A stretch of DNA of 64,000 nucleotides. Origin: Hyphomicrobiales bacterium. Its GTDB lineage: Bacteria; Pseudomonadota; Alphaproteobacteria; Rhizobiales; Beijerinckiaceae. Below, piece by piece: positions 43,421 through 52,526 of the stretch (positions are counted from its first letter, which is position 1; every line of letters begins with the position of its first letter). The stretch lies in assembly GCA_019247605.1 (NCBI GenBank), contig JAFBAS010000059.1:17499-81498 (forward strand). The letters run 5' to 3'. The translations under genes were made by a program, and so were the position numbers. The notes under the pieces were generated by a model, which saw only the letters and a list, made by a program, of their open reading frames with translations, did no database searches and was not told where the DNA came from.

Positions 43421-44212
43421 ATGAAACCAAAGCGTATCGCCATTATCGGCGTTGCGGTCGTCGCTGGATTGACCGCTGCGTATCTCGCAAGCGGCGGACG
43501 TGAGTCCGCTTCTCCCACCGTCGCGCCCGAGCCCGAGAAGATCGCGGCGAGCGAGGTCTTGGTGGCTTCCGCCGATTTGTCGGTCGGCACCAAGCTCGGT
43601 TCCTCCAACCTCAAATGGTTGCCTTGGCCGGCCGATGGGATCGCGCCGGGGATGATCCTCAAGAAGGACGCCCCTGACGCCATCGCTCAGAACGTGGGCT
43701 CGCTCGCGCGCCAGACCTTCATCGCCAACGAGCCCGTGACCAAGGACAAGCTGATCAAAGCCGATGCCGGCTATCTCTCCGCCATCCTGCCGGAAGGCAA
43801 GCGAGCGCTCGCCATCAGCATCGACCAGCGGGGCTCGAACAGTGCCGGCACGCTCATTCTCCCGAACGATCATGTGGACGTGATCCATATTCGCAAGGAC
43901 TGGCGGGCCAGCCAGTCGCAAGGCACCGACGTCTACGCCAGCGAAACCTTGGTGCAGAACATCCGTGTGCTCGCCATCGGGCCTAATATCGAGGAGAAGA
44001 ACGGCGAGCGTGTCGCGGTCGGCGAAACGGCGACGCTCGAGCTCGACCCGAACGAGGTGAACACGATCGCGCTCGCCCAGCGCTCGGGCACGCTCACCCT
44101 CGCCTTGCGCAGCGTCGCGGACGCCAACGCCCCCGAGGTCGTTGCCGACAAGGACGCGCAGCTCTCGGTCATTCGCTACGGCGTGCAGACATTTATCGGC
44201 GGCAGGAACTGA
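43421..44212 (+). CDS. cpaB: Flp pilus assembly protein CpaB
   Basis: A 263-residue protein with an N-terminal membrane anchor (RIAIIGVAVVAGLTAAYLA) and a SAF domain (SEVLVASADLSVGTKLGSSN) followed by the RcpC/CpaB domain (RALAISIDQRGSNSAGTLIL, ETLVQNIRVLAIGPN, NTIALAQRSGTLTLALRS). It sits in the periplasm and helps the CpaC secretin. Confidence 0.92.
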   Translation: MKPKRIAIIGVAVVAGLTAAYLASGGRESASPTVAPEPEKIAASEVLVASADLSVGTKLGSSNLKWLPWPADGIAPGMILKKDAPDAIAQNVGSLARQTFIANEPVTKDKLIKADAGYLSAILPEGKRALAISIDQRGSNSAGTLILPNDHVDVIHIRKDWRASQSQGTDVYASETLVQNIRVLAIGPNIEEKNGERVAVGETATLELDPNEVNTIALAQRSGTLTLALRSVADANAPEVVADKDAQLSVIRYGVQTFIGGRN

Positions 44213-44234
44213 ACGAAGGCTGGGACCCAGGAAC

Positions 44235-45728
44235 ATGCTCGCATCGCTGACGCGCATCTCGGCTCTCACGGCTAGGCTCGGCTTGCCGGCCTTGGCACTC
44301 GCCGGGGCCATCCTGGCCGTGAGCGCCGCCTGCGCGGCACCGGCGAGTTTCAGCGACGATACGCCCTCGACCATCCGCGTGACCGGCGCCAACCCCGCGG
44401 TGCCCGAAAGGATCAATCTCGGCATCGGCAAATCGATCGTCGTCGAGCTGCCGCGCGATGCCAAGGAAGTGTTTGTCGCCAATCCGAAGGTAGCCAATGC
44501 CGTGGTACGGTCGACCCGCAAGGTCTTCCTGATCGCCATGGGTGACGGGGCCACGAGCGTCTTCATCATGGACGCGCAAGGTGCCGAGATCGCCAATCTC
44601 GAAATCCTTGTCGGGCGCGACATGAACAAGCTGCGCCGAACCTTGAAGGTCGCGATGCCGAATTCGGCCATCAAGGTCACGGCCGTCGACAACACGGTGA
44701 TCTTGACGGGCGAGGTCGGCTCAGCGCTCGAAGCGCAGCAGGCCATGGACATCGCGAGGGGCTTCATCGGACATCTCGACGGCGGCGCCAAGGACGCGAC
44801 CGGCGACGTGATCAACTCGCTAACCGTGCGTGCGAAGGATCAGGTGATGGTCAAGGTGACGATCGCCGAGATCACACGTGACATCATCAAGCAGCTCGGC
44901 ATGGACATAACGGGCACCAACTGGCGCGTCTTCAAGTCGCCCACCGATTTCCTGCTCAATTTTCCCGTCACCGATTCGACGAGCCAGCCGGTTTCGAACA
45001 CCAACATCAACATCCTGGGCTCCGCCGGCAAGGCGAAGACGGATGCCAACATCAAGGCGCTCGAGAAGGATGGTGTGGCGCGGGTGCTCGCCGAGCCGAC
45101 GCTCACGGCCATCTCAGGCGAGGCATCCAAGTTCACGGCGGGCGGGACCTTTCCGGTCCCGACCAATGAAACTTGCACGGGGGCCGGCGGCACACCCCCT
45201 TGCACCGTGGGCGTCGACTTTAAGCCTTATGGAGTGACGCTCGGCTTCACGCCGGTCGTTCTCTCACCCGGCCGCATCAGCATGCGGCTCACCACCGAGG
45301 TCACGGACATCGATTTCGAGAACACCTTCACCTTCGTGAACATCACGGTTCCGGGCACGCGCACGCGCCAAGCCGAATCGACCGTGGAGCTTCCCTCGGG
45401 AGGTTCGGTCGCGCTCGCGGGCCTCATCCAGCAAGAGGTGAGGGCGCACCTCAACGGCTTGCCGGGTTTGATGAAGCTGCCCATTCTCGGCGCGCTGTTT
45501 CGTTCCCAGGATTATCAGCGCAACGAAACGGAGCTCGTGATCATCGTCACGCCCTATGTGGTCAAGCCGGTGTCGCCGAGCGACATCGCGCGCCCGGACG
45601 ACAATTTCGTCGATCCGACCGATCCGCAAACACTGCTTCTCGGCAAGCTCAATAAAATCTACGGCGTGGCGGGGGCCAATGCTCCCCCTCCCAATTATCG
45701 CGGCTCTGTCGGCTTCATCCACGATTGA
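44235..45728 (+). CDS. cpaC: Outer-membrane secretin CpaC
   Basis: A 497-residue secretin with a signal peptide (residues 1-34). BON and N-domain-like parts (PERINLGIGKSIVVELPRDAK, LRRTLKVAMPNSAIKVTAVDN) precede the secretin domain, with ARVLAEPTLTAISGEASKF, VALAGLIQQEVR and LPILGALFRSQDYQRNETELVIIVTPYVV. It forms the outer-membrane pore for the Tad pilus. ATG 44235 follows CAGGA. Frame stays open to 44142 inside cpaB. Confidence 0.93.
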   Translation: MLASLTRISALTARLGLPALALAGAILAVSAACAAPASFSDDTPSTIRVTGANPAVPERINLGIGKSIVVELPRDAKEVFVANPKVANAVVRSTRKVFLIAMGDGATSVFIMDAQGAEIANLEILVGRDMNKLRRTLKVAMPNSAIKVTAVDNTVILTGEVGSALEAQQAMDIARGFIGHLDGGAKDATGDVINSLTVRAKDQVMVKVTIAEITRDIIKQLGMDITGTNWRVFKSPTDFLLNFPVTDSTSQPVSNTNINILGSAGKAKTDANIKALEKDGVARVLAEPTLTAISGEASKFTAGGTFPVPTNETCTGAGGTPPCTVGVDFKPYGVTLGFTPVVLSPGRISMRLTTEVTDIDFENTFTFVNITVPGTRTRQAESTVELPSGGSVALAGLIQQEVRAHLNGLPGLMKLPILGALFRSQDYQRNETELVIIVTPYVVKPVSPSDIARPDDNFVDPTDPQTLLLGKLNKIYGVAGANAPPPNYRGSVGFIHD

Positions 45729-45739
45729 GGCTCGCGCAC

Positions 45740-46504
45740 ATGCACAACCAGGCTCACGCACGAGATCAAAGCAGAATGAGGCGGGCGGCGTATGGTCCGT
45801 TCGCCGGCATCGCCTTTTCGGTGCTGCTCTGTGCCTGCGGCGCCGACCGGATCGTCACGAATGCCGGTCGCGATCCTTCCGACTATCGCGATCGCCACCC
45901 GATCGTGATCACGGACAAGAACCGCTCGCTCGATGTCTTCGTCGGCGCGAATTCAGGCCCTCTCGACCCGCGTCAGCGCGAGGATTTGCGCGCTTTCGCG
46001 CAAGAATTTCGCCAACACGGCAAAGGCGCCATGGTGGCCTATGTGCCTGTCGGCAGCACCGATCCGGTGGGTGATGCGCGCGGCATCCAGACGATCAGGG
46101 CCGCGCTGGGCGGTCCGCCAGACCACATCCGGCTGGTGGTCCAGCCCTACATGGTCGCCGATCCCTCGCTCGCGGCGCCGATCCGCTTGAGCTTCGCCGA
46201 GCTCGCCGCGAGGGTGCCGCACCCGTGCGGATTGTGGCCACGGGATCTTTCCGGCTCGACCACGAGGGAAGGCATCGAGAACGAGCAGTACTGGAATTTC
46301 GGCTGTGCCTACCAGCAGAACATCGCCGTGCAAACCGCCGATCCCATCGATCTCGTGCGTCCCCATGTCGAGGAGCGCATCGATGTCATCAAGCGCTCGA
46401 ACGAGATCACGAAGCTGCGCCAGGGCCAGGATCCCGCGACGACTTACGACAGCAGCAAGAATAAATCGTCGATCAGCACGATCGGCGGCGGTGGAGCGCC
46501 TTGA
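45740..46504 (+). CDS. cpaD: Pilus assembly protein CpaD
   Basis: A 254-residue protein with the CpaD pattern DYRDRHPIVITDKNRSLDVF and ISTIGGGGAP at the end. A hydrophobic lead (IAFSVLLCACGADRIV) includes a Cys that could be lipidated. CpaD proteins are lipoproteins that assist the secretin. ATG 45740 is used. A TTG at 45725, overlapping the cpaC stop, and an ATG at 45779 are alternatives. Confidence 0.85.
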   Translation: MHNQAHARDQSRMRRAAYGPFAGIAFSVLLCACGADRIVTNAGRDPSDYRDRHPIVITDKNRSLDVFVGANSGPLDPRQREDLRAFAQEFRQHGKGAMVAYVPVGSTDPVGDARGIQTIRAALGGPPDHIRLVVQPYMVADPSLAAPIRLSFAELAARVPHPCGLWPRDLSGSTTREGIENEQYWNFGCAYQQNIAVQTADPIDLVRPHVEERIDVIKRSNEITKLRQGQDPATTYDSSKNKSSISTIGGGGAP

Positions 46505-47781
46505 TGAGCGAATTGTCTCGAGTGCAGCGGAGCCCGCAAGCGCATGCCGCGGGGCCTCCACCTCCGCACATCATGCCGCTGCCGCGCATATCGCTTCAGG
46601 CCTTTTGCGAAACGCCTGAGTTTTTGAGCTCGGTTCAGGCCGCCGCGGCCGATCGGCGCATGAGCAAGGTGCATGTCAAGGCCCAGATGGGCGGCGCGCC
46701 CGCGGCGGTCGAGGCCTATGCGGAGGCTTCGACGCCTAACGTCATCGTGATCGAATCGCTCGGCGGCCGCGAGGCCTTGCTGGACAATCTCGATCGCCTC
46801 GCGGGCGTCTGCGACCCGGACACGAAGGTCGTCGTGGTCGGCCACGTCAACGACGTGCTCCTTTACCGCGAGCTCACGCGGCGCGGGGTGAGCGAATATC
46901 TCATTGCGCCCGTCGAGCATCTCCCTTTCATTCAGTCGATCTCCGAGCTTTACCACGGCGAGAAAGCCGAACCGCTCGGGCGCGTGGTCGCGGTCTATGG
47001 CGCCAAGGGCGGCTGTGGCGCCTCGACCCTCGCGCACAACCTCGGTTGGACCCTCTCACGCCATCTCGAGCTTGCGACCGTGATCGTCGATCTCGATCTC
47101 CACTACGGGACCGCGGGGCTCAATTTCGATCATGATCCCTTGCAGGGTGTCGTCGACGCGGTCGCCGCGCCCGAACGGCTCGATGCGACCTTGATGGAAC
47201 GCATCATGTCGACGCTCGCCGACAATCTCAGCCTCCTCGCCGCGCCTGCCATGCTCGACATTCCCATCGAATTGGAGAGCGCGAATTTCGACCACTTGAT
47301 CGACATGCTGCGCTCGAGCGTGCCTTACGTCATACTCGATCTGCCGCACAACTGGAGCGCACCGGTCAGGCGCTGTCTCACCGCGGCCGACGAGATCCTG
47401 CTCGTTGCCGAGCCCGACCTCGCCAACCTGCGCAACGCCAAGAGCCTCTACGAATGGCTCAAGACGGCCCGCCCGAACGATGCTCCTCCACGCCTCGTCA
47501 TCAACAAGACGGGCTTGCCGAAGCGCCCTGAGATCGCGCCCACGGATTTTGCCGCGAAGGTTGGCGCCGAGGCGACCGTCATCCCCTTCGACGCGCAGCT
47601 CTTTGGCTCGGCGGCCAACAACGGACGCATGATCTCGGAAATTCAGGGAAGCGGGAAACACGCCGAAATTTGCCTGGCGCTTGCGAGAGCCCTAACCGGC
47701 CGGACCGAGCTGCGTAAATCAAAATTTAACCTGCCTTTCCAATTGCCCTTTCTGAGGAGAGCAGCCTCGCGGAAGATGTGA
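46504..47781 (+). CDS. cpaE: Pilus localisation/assembly ATPase CpaE (TadZ type)
   Basis: A 425-residue protein. Residues 60-150 are receiver-like (PNVIVIESLGGREALLDNLDRL) and about 160-400 are a ParA/MinD-type domain with the deviant Walker A AKGGCGASTLAHN and a Walker B-like VIVDLDLHYG. In Caulobacter CpaE places the pilus apparatus at the pole. It overlaps cpaD at its start codon (ATG 46504, a TTG at 46501 also possible). Confidence 0.9.
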   Translation: MSELSRVQRSPQAHAAGPPPPHIMPLPRISLQAFCETPEFLSSVQAAAADRRMSKVHVKAQMGGAPAAVEAYAEASTPNVIVIESLGGREALLDNLDRLAGVCDPDTKVVVVGHVNDVLLYRELTRRGVSEYLIAPVEHLPFIQSISELYHGEKAEPLGRVVAVYGAKGGCGASTLAHNLGWTLSRHLELATVIVDLDLHYGTAGLNFDHDPLQGVVDAVAAPERLDATLMERIMSTLADNLSLLAAPAMLDIPIELESANFDHLIDMLRSSVPYVILDLPHNWSAPVRRCLTAADEILLVAEPDLANLRNAKSLYEWLKTARPNDAPPRLVINKTGLPKRPEIAPTDFAAKVGAEATVIPFDAQLFGSAANNGRMISEIQGSGKHAEICLALARALTGRTELRKSKFNLPFQLPFLRRAASRKM

Positions 47782-47806
47782 GTGAGATCGGTCAGGTCAG
47801 AGTTTC

Positions 47807-49300
47807 ATGTTTGGAAAACGTCCCACGGGTCTGAGCGCGACACCAAGGCTGCGGCCAGTCGCTCCAGCGCTCGCGCCTGCCTCGGGGGCACCCGAGCCGG
47901 CGATCCCGGCGCGCACGAGCCCGACACCCGCGCCTTCTCTCGCCGTGGTTCAGCGAGATGAGCCCGCGCCCGCACCCGCCGCGCAGCCGATGAGCAGCGA
48001 GCAGCCGCGCTCGGACGAATATTATCAGACGAAAAGCATGGTGTTCGGCGCGTTGATCGAAGCCATCGACGTGAGCCAGCTCGCCAAGCTCGACACCGAG
48101 AGTGCGCGCGAGGAAATCCGCGACATTGTCAGTGAAATCATCCGCCTGAAGAATGTGATGATGTCGATCGCCGAGCAGGAGGACATGCTCGACGATATAT
48201 GCAACGACGTGCTCGGCTATGGCCCCCTCGAACCTTTGCTTGCGCGCGACGACATCGCGGATGTGATGGTGAATGGCGCGCAGAAAACCTACATCGAGGT
48301 CAGCGGCAAGATTCAGCTCACCCCGGTCCGCTTTCGCGACAATTCCCAGCTCATGAATGTCTGCCAGCGCATCGTGAGCCAGGTCGGGCGGCGGGTCGAC
48401 GAATCCTCGCCCATTTGCGACGCCCGGTTGCCGGACGGCTCTCGTGTCAACGTCATCGTGCCGCCGCTTGCGATCGACGGGCCGGCTCTTACCATCCGAA
48501 AATTCAAGAAGGACAAGCTCACTCTCGACCAGCTCACGAAATTCGGCTCCATCTCGCAGCCGGGCGCCGATATCCTCAAGATCATCGGGCGCGTGCGCTG
48601 CAATGTGCTCATTTCCGGCGGCACCGGCTCGGGAAAGACGACGCTTCTCAACTGTCTCACACGCTACATCGATGACGACGAGCGCATCATCACATGCGAG
48701 GACGCGGCCGAGCTCCAGCTTCAGCAGCCCCATGTCGTGCGCCTCGAGACGCGCCCTCCCAATCTCGAGGGTCAAGGCCAGGTGACGATGCGCGACCTGG
48801 TGAGAAACTGCCTGCGCATGCGTCCGGAGCGTATCATCGTCGGCGAGGTGCGCGGGCCGGAAGCATTCGACTTGCTGCAGGCGATGAACACAGGCCACGA
48901 CGGCTCGATGGGTACGCTGCATGCGAATTCTCCGCGCGAGGCGCTTTCGCGCGTCGAATCGATGATCACCATGGGCGGCTTTGCCCTGCCGCCGAGGAAC
49001 ATCCGCGAGATGATGGTTTCCTCCGTCGACGTGATCGTGCAGGCGGCGCGCTTGCGGGACGGTTCGCGCCGCATCACCCACATCACCGAAGTGATGGGGA
49101 TGGAAGGCGATGTCATCATCACTCAGGACATCGTGGTTTTCGACATGGGCTCCGAGGACGCGAACGGCAGGGTGACGGGACGGCACGTGTCGACCGGAAT
49201 CGGCAGGCCGCGCTTCTGGGAGCGCGCCCGCTACTTTGGGGAATCGGCGCGTCTTGCGGCGGCGCTCGACGCACTCGAGCAAAAGGCCCACACGGCTTGA
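47807..49300 (+). CDS. cpaF: Pilus assembly ATPase CpaF (TadA)
   Basis: A 497-residue secretion ATPase. A Pro/Ala-rich lead of about 60 residues precedes the N-terminal domain. Walker A is ISGGTGSGKTTLLN (about 266-279), the Asp box follows in ERIITCEDAAEL, the Walker B is RIIVGEVRGPEAFD, and the His box is GHDGSMGTLHAN. It powers pilus extension and retraction. The ATG at 47807 lies 25 bases after the cpaE stop. Confidence 0.94.
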   Translation: MFGKRPTGLSATPRLRPVAPALAPASGAPEPAIPARTSPTPAPSLAVVQRDEPAPAPAAQPMSSEQPRSDEYYQTKSMVFGALIEAIDVSQLAKLDTESAREEIRDIVSEIIRLKNVMMSIAEQEDMLDDICNDVLGYGPLEPLLARDDIADVMVNGAQKTYIEVSGKIQLTPVRFRDNSQLMNVCQRIVSQVGRRVDESSPICDARLPDGSRVNVIVPPLAIDGPALTIRKFKKDKLTLDQLTKFGSISQPGADILKIIGRVRCNVLISGGTGSGKTTLLNCLTRYIDDDERIITCEDAAELQLQQPHVVRLETRPPNLEGQGQVTMRDLVRNCLRMRPERIIVGEVRGPEAFDLLQAMNTGHDGSMGTLHANSPREALSRVESMITMGGFALPPRNIREMMVSSVDVIVQAARLRDGSRRITHITEVMGMEGDVIITQDIVVFDMGSEDANGRVTGRHVSTGIGRPRFWERARYFGESARLAAALDALEQKAHTA

Positions 49301-49348
49301 TGCGACACTCTCCCCCGTGCAGGCGGGGGAACGGCGAAGGATCGCGAC

Positions 49349-50323
49349 ATGGAGATTTCTTCCTTGCTCATCGGCCTCCTCGCCGCCGTCTGCCTCGGTG
49401 GCATTGCGTTTGTCGTGATGCCGTATCTCTCGGGCGAGGTGCGCGCCGAGCAGCGCCAGGACCAATTCGTCAATCGCATGACGCGGGAGATTTCAGCCCC
49501 GCAACGCAACGCCGCCAACCGCCGCGAACAGGTCGCGCAAAGCCTGAAAGAGCTCGAAGACCGCGAAAAGGCCAGAAACAAGGTCGATTTGCCGACCCGG
49601 ATCATGCAAGCGGGCCTGACCTGGTCGAAGCGCCAGTATTACATGTTGGGTGCTGCCTTGGCCCTGAGCTTCGGGCTCGTGGCCTTGTTGGTGACCGGCA
49701 ATTTCATCGTCGTGCTCGGTGCGATGCTGGTGGGAGCGCTCGGCATGCCGCGCTGGATTTTGATCTACCTCGGCAAGAGGCGCTCGAAGCAGTTCATCAA
49801 CGAATTCGCGAATGCCGTCGATGTCGTGGTGCGCGGCGTCAGATCCGGCCTTCCGCTCGGCGATTGCTTTCGCATCGTCGCCGGAGAGGCGGCGGAGCCC
49901 GTCCGCTCGGAGTTCCGTCACATCATCGAATCGCAATCGCTCGGCTTGAGCATCGCCGAGGCTTGCGAGCGCCTCTATCAGCGCGTTCCGGTCACGGAAG
50001 CGAATTTTTTCGGCATCGTGATCGCCATCCAGCAGAAGTCGGGTGGCAATCTCGGCGAGACGCTTTCGAATTTCTCGCGTGTCATTCGCGAACGACGCAA
50101 GATGGAAGGCAAAATTCAAGCGATGAGCATGGAGGCGAAGGCTTCCGCCGGCATCATTGCCTGCCTGCCCTTCTCGGTCGCCATCCTCGTGTATCTGAGC
50201 AGTCCCGATTACATCTCGCTTCTCTGGAAGACGTTTCACGGCAAGGTTTCGATGATCCTCGCGGGCGTCTGGATGGGGATCGGCGTCCTCGTCATGCGAA
50301 GAATGATCCGTTTCGACTTTTAA
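49349..50323 (+). CDS. tadB: Tad pilus inner-membrane platform protein TadB
   Basis: A 324-residue T2SSF-family protein with an N-terminal membrane segment, a coiled charged part (about 45-90) and the T2SSF domain (about 165-290). Landmarks are EFANAVDVVVRGVRSGLPLG and ANFFGIVIAIQQKSGGNLGETL, then membrane segments in ASAGIIACLPFSVAILVYL and the C-terminus. It forms the assembly platform with TadC. Confidence 0.93.
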   Translation: MEISSLLIGLLAAVCLGGIAFVVMPYLSGEVRAEQRQDQFVNRMTREISAPQRNAANRREQVAQSLKELEDREKARNKVDLPTRIMQAGLTWSKRQYYMLGAALALSFGLVALLVTGNFIVVLGAMLVGALGMPRWILIYLGKRRSKQFINEFANAVDVVVRGVRSGLPLGDCFRIVAGEAAEPVRSEFRHIIESQSLGLSIAEACERLYQRVPVTEANFFGIVIAIQQKSGGNLGETLSNFSRVIRERRKMEGKIQAMSMEAKASAGIIACLPFSVAILVYLSSPDYISLLWKTFHGKVSMILAGVWMGIGVLVMRRMIRFDF

Positions 50324-50435
50324 TGGGCGCGCATCGCATGGAGCCGTTGAGCACCGCCTTTGCTTTCTGTCGCGCCATTGCGGTGCGGCGGCGCGCTTTG
50401 TCCACCCCGATGAGCGGCACGCGAAGGTTCGTCGT

Positions 50436-51416
50436 ATGATCGACGCGGTTCTTCATAGGCTCGTCGACCCGCAGTTCCTTTTCATCTTGATGGTTGCGGT
50501 GGCGACAGCCGCGACCATCATCACGCTCGGTCTTACTTTCGTCGAGGGCGACAATCTCACGCGGCGCATGCGCGCCGTCTCGGTCGAGCGCGAGGCGATC
50601 CGTGCGCGCGAGCGCAACCGCCTCAGCAAGAATGCGGGACCGAAGGTTTCGCTGCGCCAGCAACCGACCGCCTACATGAAGAAGGTCGTCGATCGGTTGA
50701 ACTTGTCGACCTGGCTCGGCACGGAGACCGCGAAGATTCGGCTCGCCATGGCCGGGTATCGAGGCAAGCAGGCCGAAACCGCCTTCCTGTTTTTCAGGCT
50801 TGTCTCTCCGATAAGCCTGTTCCTGTTCACGCTCTTCTATGCCTTCGTCATCATTGGCGACAAATATTCGGTGACGGTGCGCCTGATCGCCGTCGTGGGC
50901 GCGCTTTACCTCGGCATCAAGCTGCCGGAGATTTTCCTCAAAAATCAGACGACGAAGCGACAATTGTCCATGCGTCGCGCCATTCCGGACGCCATGGACT
51001 TGTTGCTCATCTGCGTCGAATCCGGCGTGTCGATCGAGCACGCCTTCCGCAAGGTGGCGGCCGAAGTCGGCTCGCAATCGGTGGCGCTCGCCGAAGAGCT
51101 GACCTTGACGACCGCCGAGCTTTCCTACCTCCAGGAGAGGCGGCAGGCCTTCGAGAATCTGGCGAACCGCACGGGCGTGGACGCCATCAAGGCGATCACG
51201 ACGGCGCTCGTGCAAGCCGAACGCTACGGCACCCCGGTCGGCGTCGCCTTGCGCGTCCTTGCCCAGGAAAGCCGCGATCAGCGAATGAACGAGGCCGAAA
51301 AGAAGGCGGCGGCATTACCTCCGAAGCTCACCGTGCCGATGATCCTGTTTTTCCTGCCGGTGCTTTTTGCTGTCATTCTCACGCCGGCCCTGATCCAGAT
51401 CTTCAACTGGAACTGA
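50436..51416 (+). CDS. tadC: Tad pilus inner-membrane platform protein TadC
   Basis: A 326-residue T2SSF-family protein. Membrane segments lie near residues 15-30, 110-130 and 140-160, with a T2SSF core from about 170 (IPDAMDLLLICVESGVSIEHAF, AERYGTPVGVALRVLAQESR) and a final segment MILFFLPVLFAVILTPALIQIF. It partners TadB. A 112-base gap separates the two genes. Confidence 0.93.
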   Translation: MIDAVLHRLVDPQFLFILMVAVATAATIITLGLTFVEGDNLTRRMRAVSVEREAIRARERNRLSKNAGPKVSLRQQPTAYMKKVVDRLNLSTWLGTETAKIRLAMAGYRGKQAETAFLFFRLVSPISLFLFTLFYAFVIIGDKYSVTVRLIAVVGALYLGIKLPEIFLKNQTTKRQLSMRRAIPDAMDLLLICVESGVSIEHAFRKVAAEVGSQSVALAEELTLTTAELSYLQERRQAFENLANRTGVDAIKAITTALVQAERYGTPVGVALRVLAQESRDQRMNEAEKKAAALPPKLTVPMILFFLPVLFAVILTPALIQIFNWN

Positions 51417-51463
51417 GGCCCGTCCGCCGCGCGCGCGGCGGCAGGCCTTACTCTTCAGCCCGA

Positions 51464-52357
51464 TCATTGTGCGGCCGCCTGCGTATCGCTCGTCTGCGCC
51501 GCGGGCGTGGAGGGATTCGCACGCGCGATCGCGGTCACCGAATTGGGGTTGGCGCTGTCCTTCACGGCGCCCTTGCCGCGGATCGCCTCCCAAGTGTTGG
51601 GTTGGGCAATCATGGAGCGGATATCGGCGACGTTTCTTGCGGCGTCTGCCGGGGAGAGATCGTGCCGCAAGGCCTGCGTGGCGTTGTCGAAACGCCCCTG
51701 CAGGGCGAGCACGAGCGCAAGGTTTTGCCGCACCCGAGGATCGGCTTTCGGATTCTGCGCCGCTTCGGTCAAGACGCGCTCGGCTTCGGGCAGCTTCTTC
51801 GAAAGCGCATAGGACAGGCCGAGATTGGAGAGAACGCCGGGATCGCCGGGCGAAATCTTCAGTGCCGAAAGATAGAACGACTGCGCGCGTTCGTGCAGCC
51901 CCATGCCATCGGACGCGATGCCCTGCGCGGAGAGAATGCGCCAGTCGGGCTGATCGGGAGAATGAGCCCGTGCCAGCACCTCGAGTGCCTGGTTGTAATC
52001 GCCCGTATCGACCAATGCCTTGCCATAAGCGGCGAGAACCTCCTGATCTTTCGGAGACTTCACCGCCGCCGTCTGTAGCACGGAGGCCGCCTGCCCCTTT
52101 TGGTCGAGCGCCGTGAGGGCCTTCGCATAGCCGAGCGAGACGGTCTTCTCGCCGGGATTAGCGCTGTAGCGCTTGCTCCAGCTTTCGAGCTGCGCGTGCA
52201 GAGCGTCTTGCGGAGCACCGGGCTCGGTAACGGCCGCCGTGATGTCCTTGTCGCGCAGGCAGCCCGTAAGCGAAGAGGCGAGCGCCACGGCCGCGACGGC
52301 GCAGGCAAAGCGGCTCCGTCCGCTTTGCCTGAAAAGGCCTCCAAAAGATGAGATCAT
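51464..52357 (-). CDS. tadD: TadD-like TPR lipoprotein
   Basis: A 297-residue protein with a lipobox ending SSLTGC at Cys33, so it is probably lipidated. Repeats of TPR type follow (YSANPGEKTVSLGYAKALTA, LAAYGKALVDTGDYNQALEV, VLSNLGLSYALSKKLPEAER, VRQNLALVLALQGRFDNATQ). TadD lipoproteins help secretin assembly and pilus biogenesis. It is convergent with tadC (47 bases apart), not in the same operon. Confidence 0.88.
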   Translation of the reverse strand: MISSFGGLFRQSGRSRFACAVAAVALASSLTGCLRDKDITAAVTEPGAPQDALHAQLESWSKRYSANPGEKTVSLGYAKALTALDQKGQAASVLQTAAVKSPKDQEVLAAYGKALVDTGDYNQALEVLARAHSPDQPDWRILSAQGIASDGMGLHERAQSFYLSALKISPGDPGVLSNLGLSYALSKKLPEAERVLTEAAQNPKADPRVRQNLALVLALQGRFDNATQALRHDLSPADAARNVADIRSMIAQPNTWEAIRGKGAVKDSANPNSVTAIARANPSTPAAQTSDTQAAAQ

Positions 52358-52526
52358 GCACAACCCCGTCTGGAATGCGTTCGACGAACTTGCACGCCGC
52401 CCGGAGATTTCCTACGAACGAACGAAGGCCGGGCGCTTTCGTCCGGCCCCATTCGTAAAATGTTAACTTTAACGACGCGTTAACCGCGTCTCGCCGGCGT
52501 CCCGGCGGCCTTCGTTGGGGATTGCG

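Noticed and set aside
47792..49465. A 557-codon minus-strand frame opposite cpaF
   Set aside because: cpaF has complete ATPase motifs in the other strand. The antisense frame is rich in His, Arg and Asp with no domain, typical of a shadow.
48694..50439. A 581-codon plus-strand frame across cpaF and tadB
   Set aside because: It lies in another phase of two strongly supported genes and has no recognisable fold.
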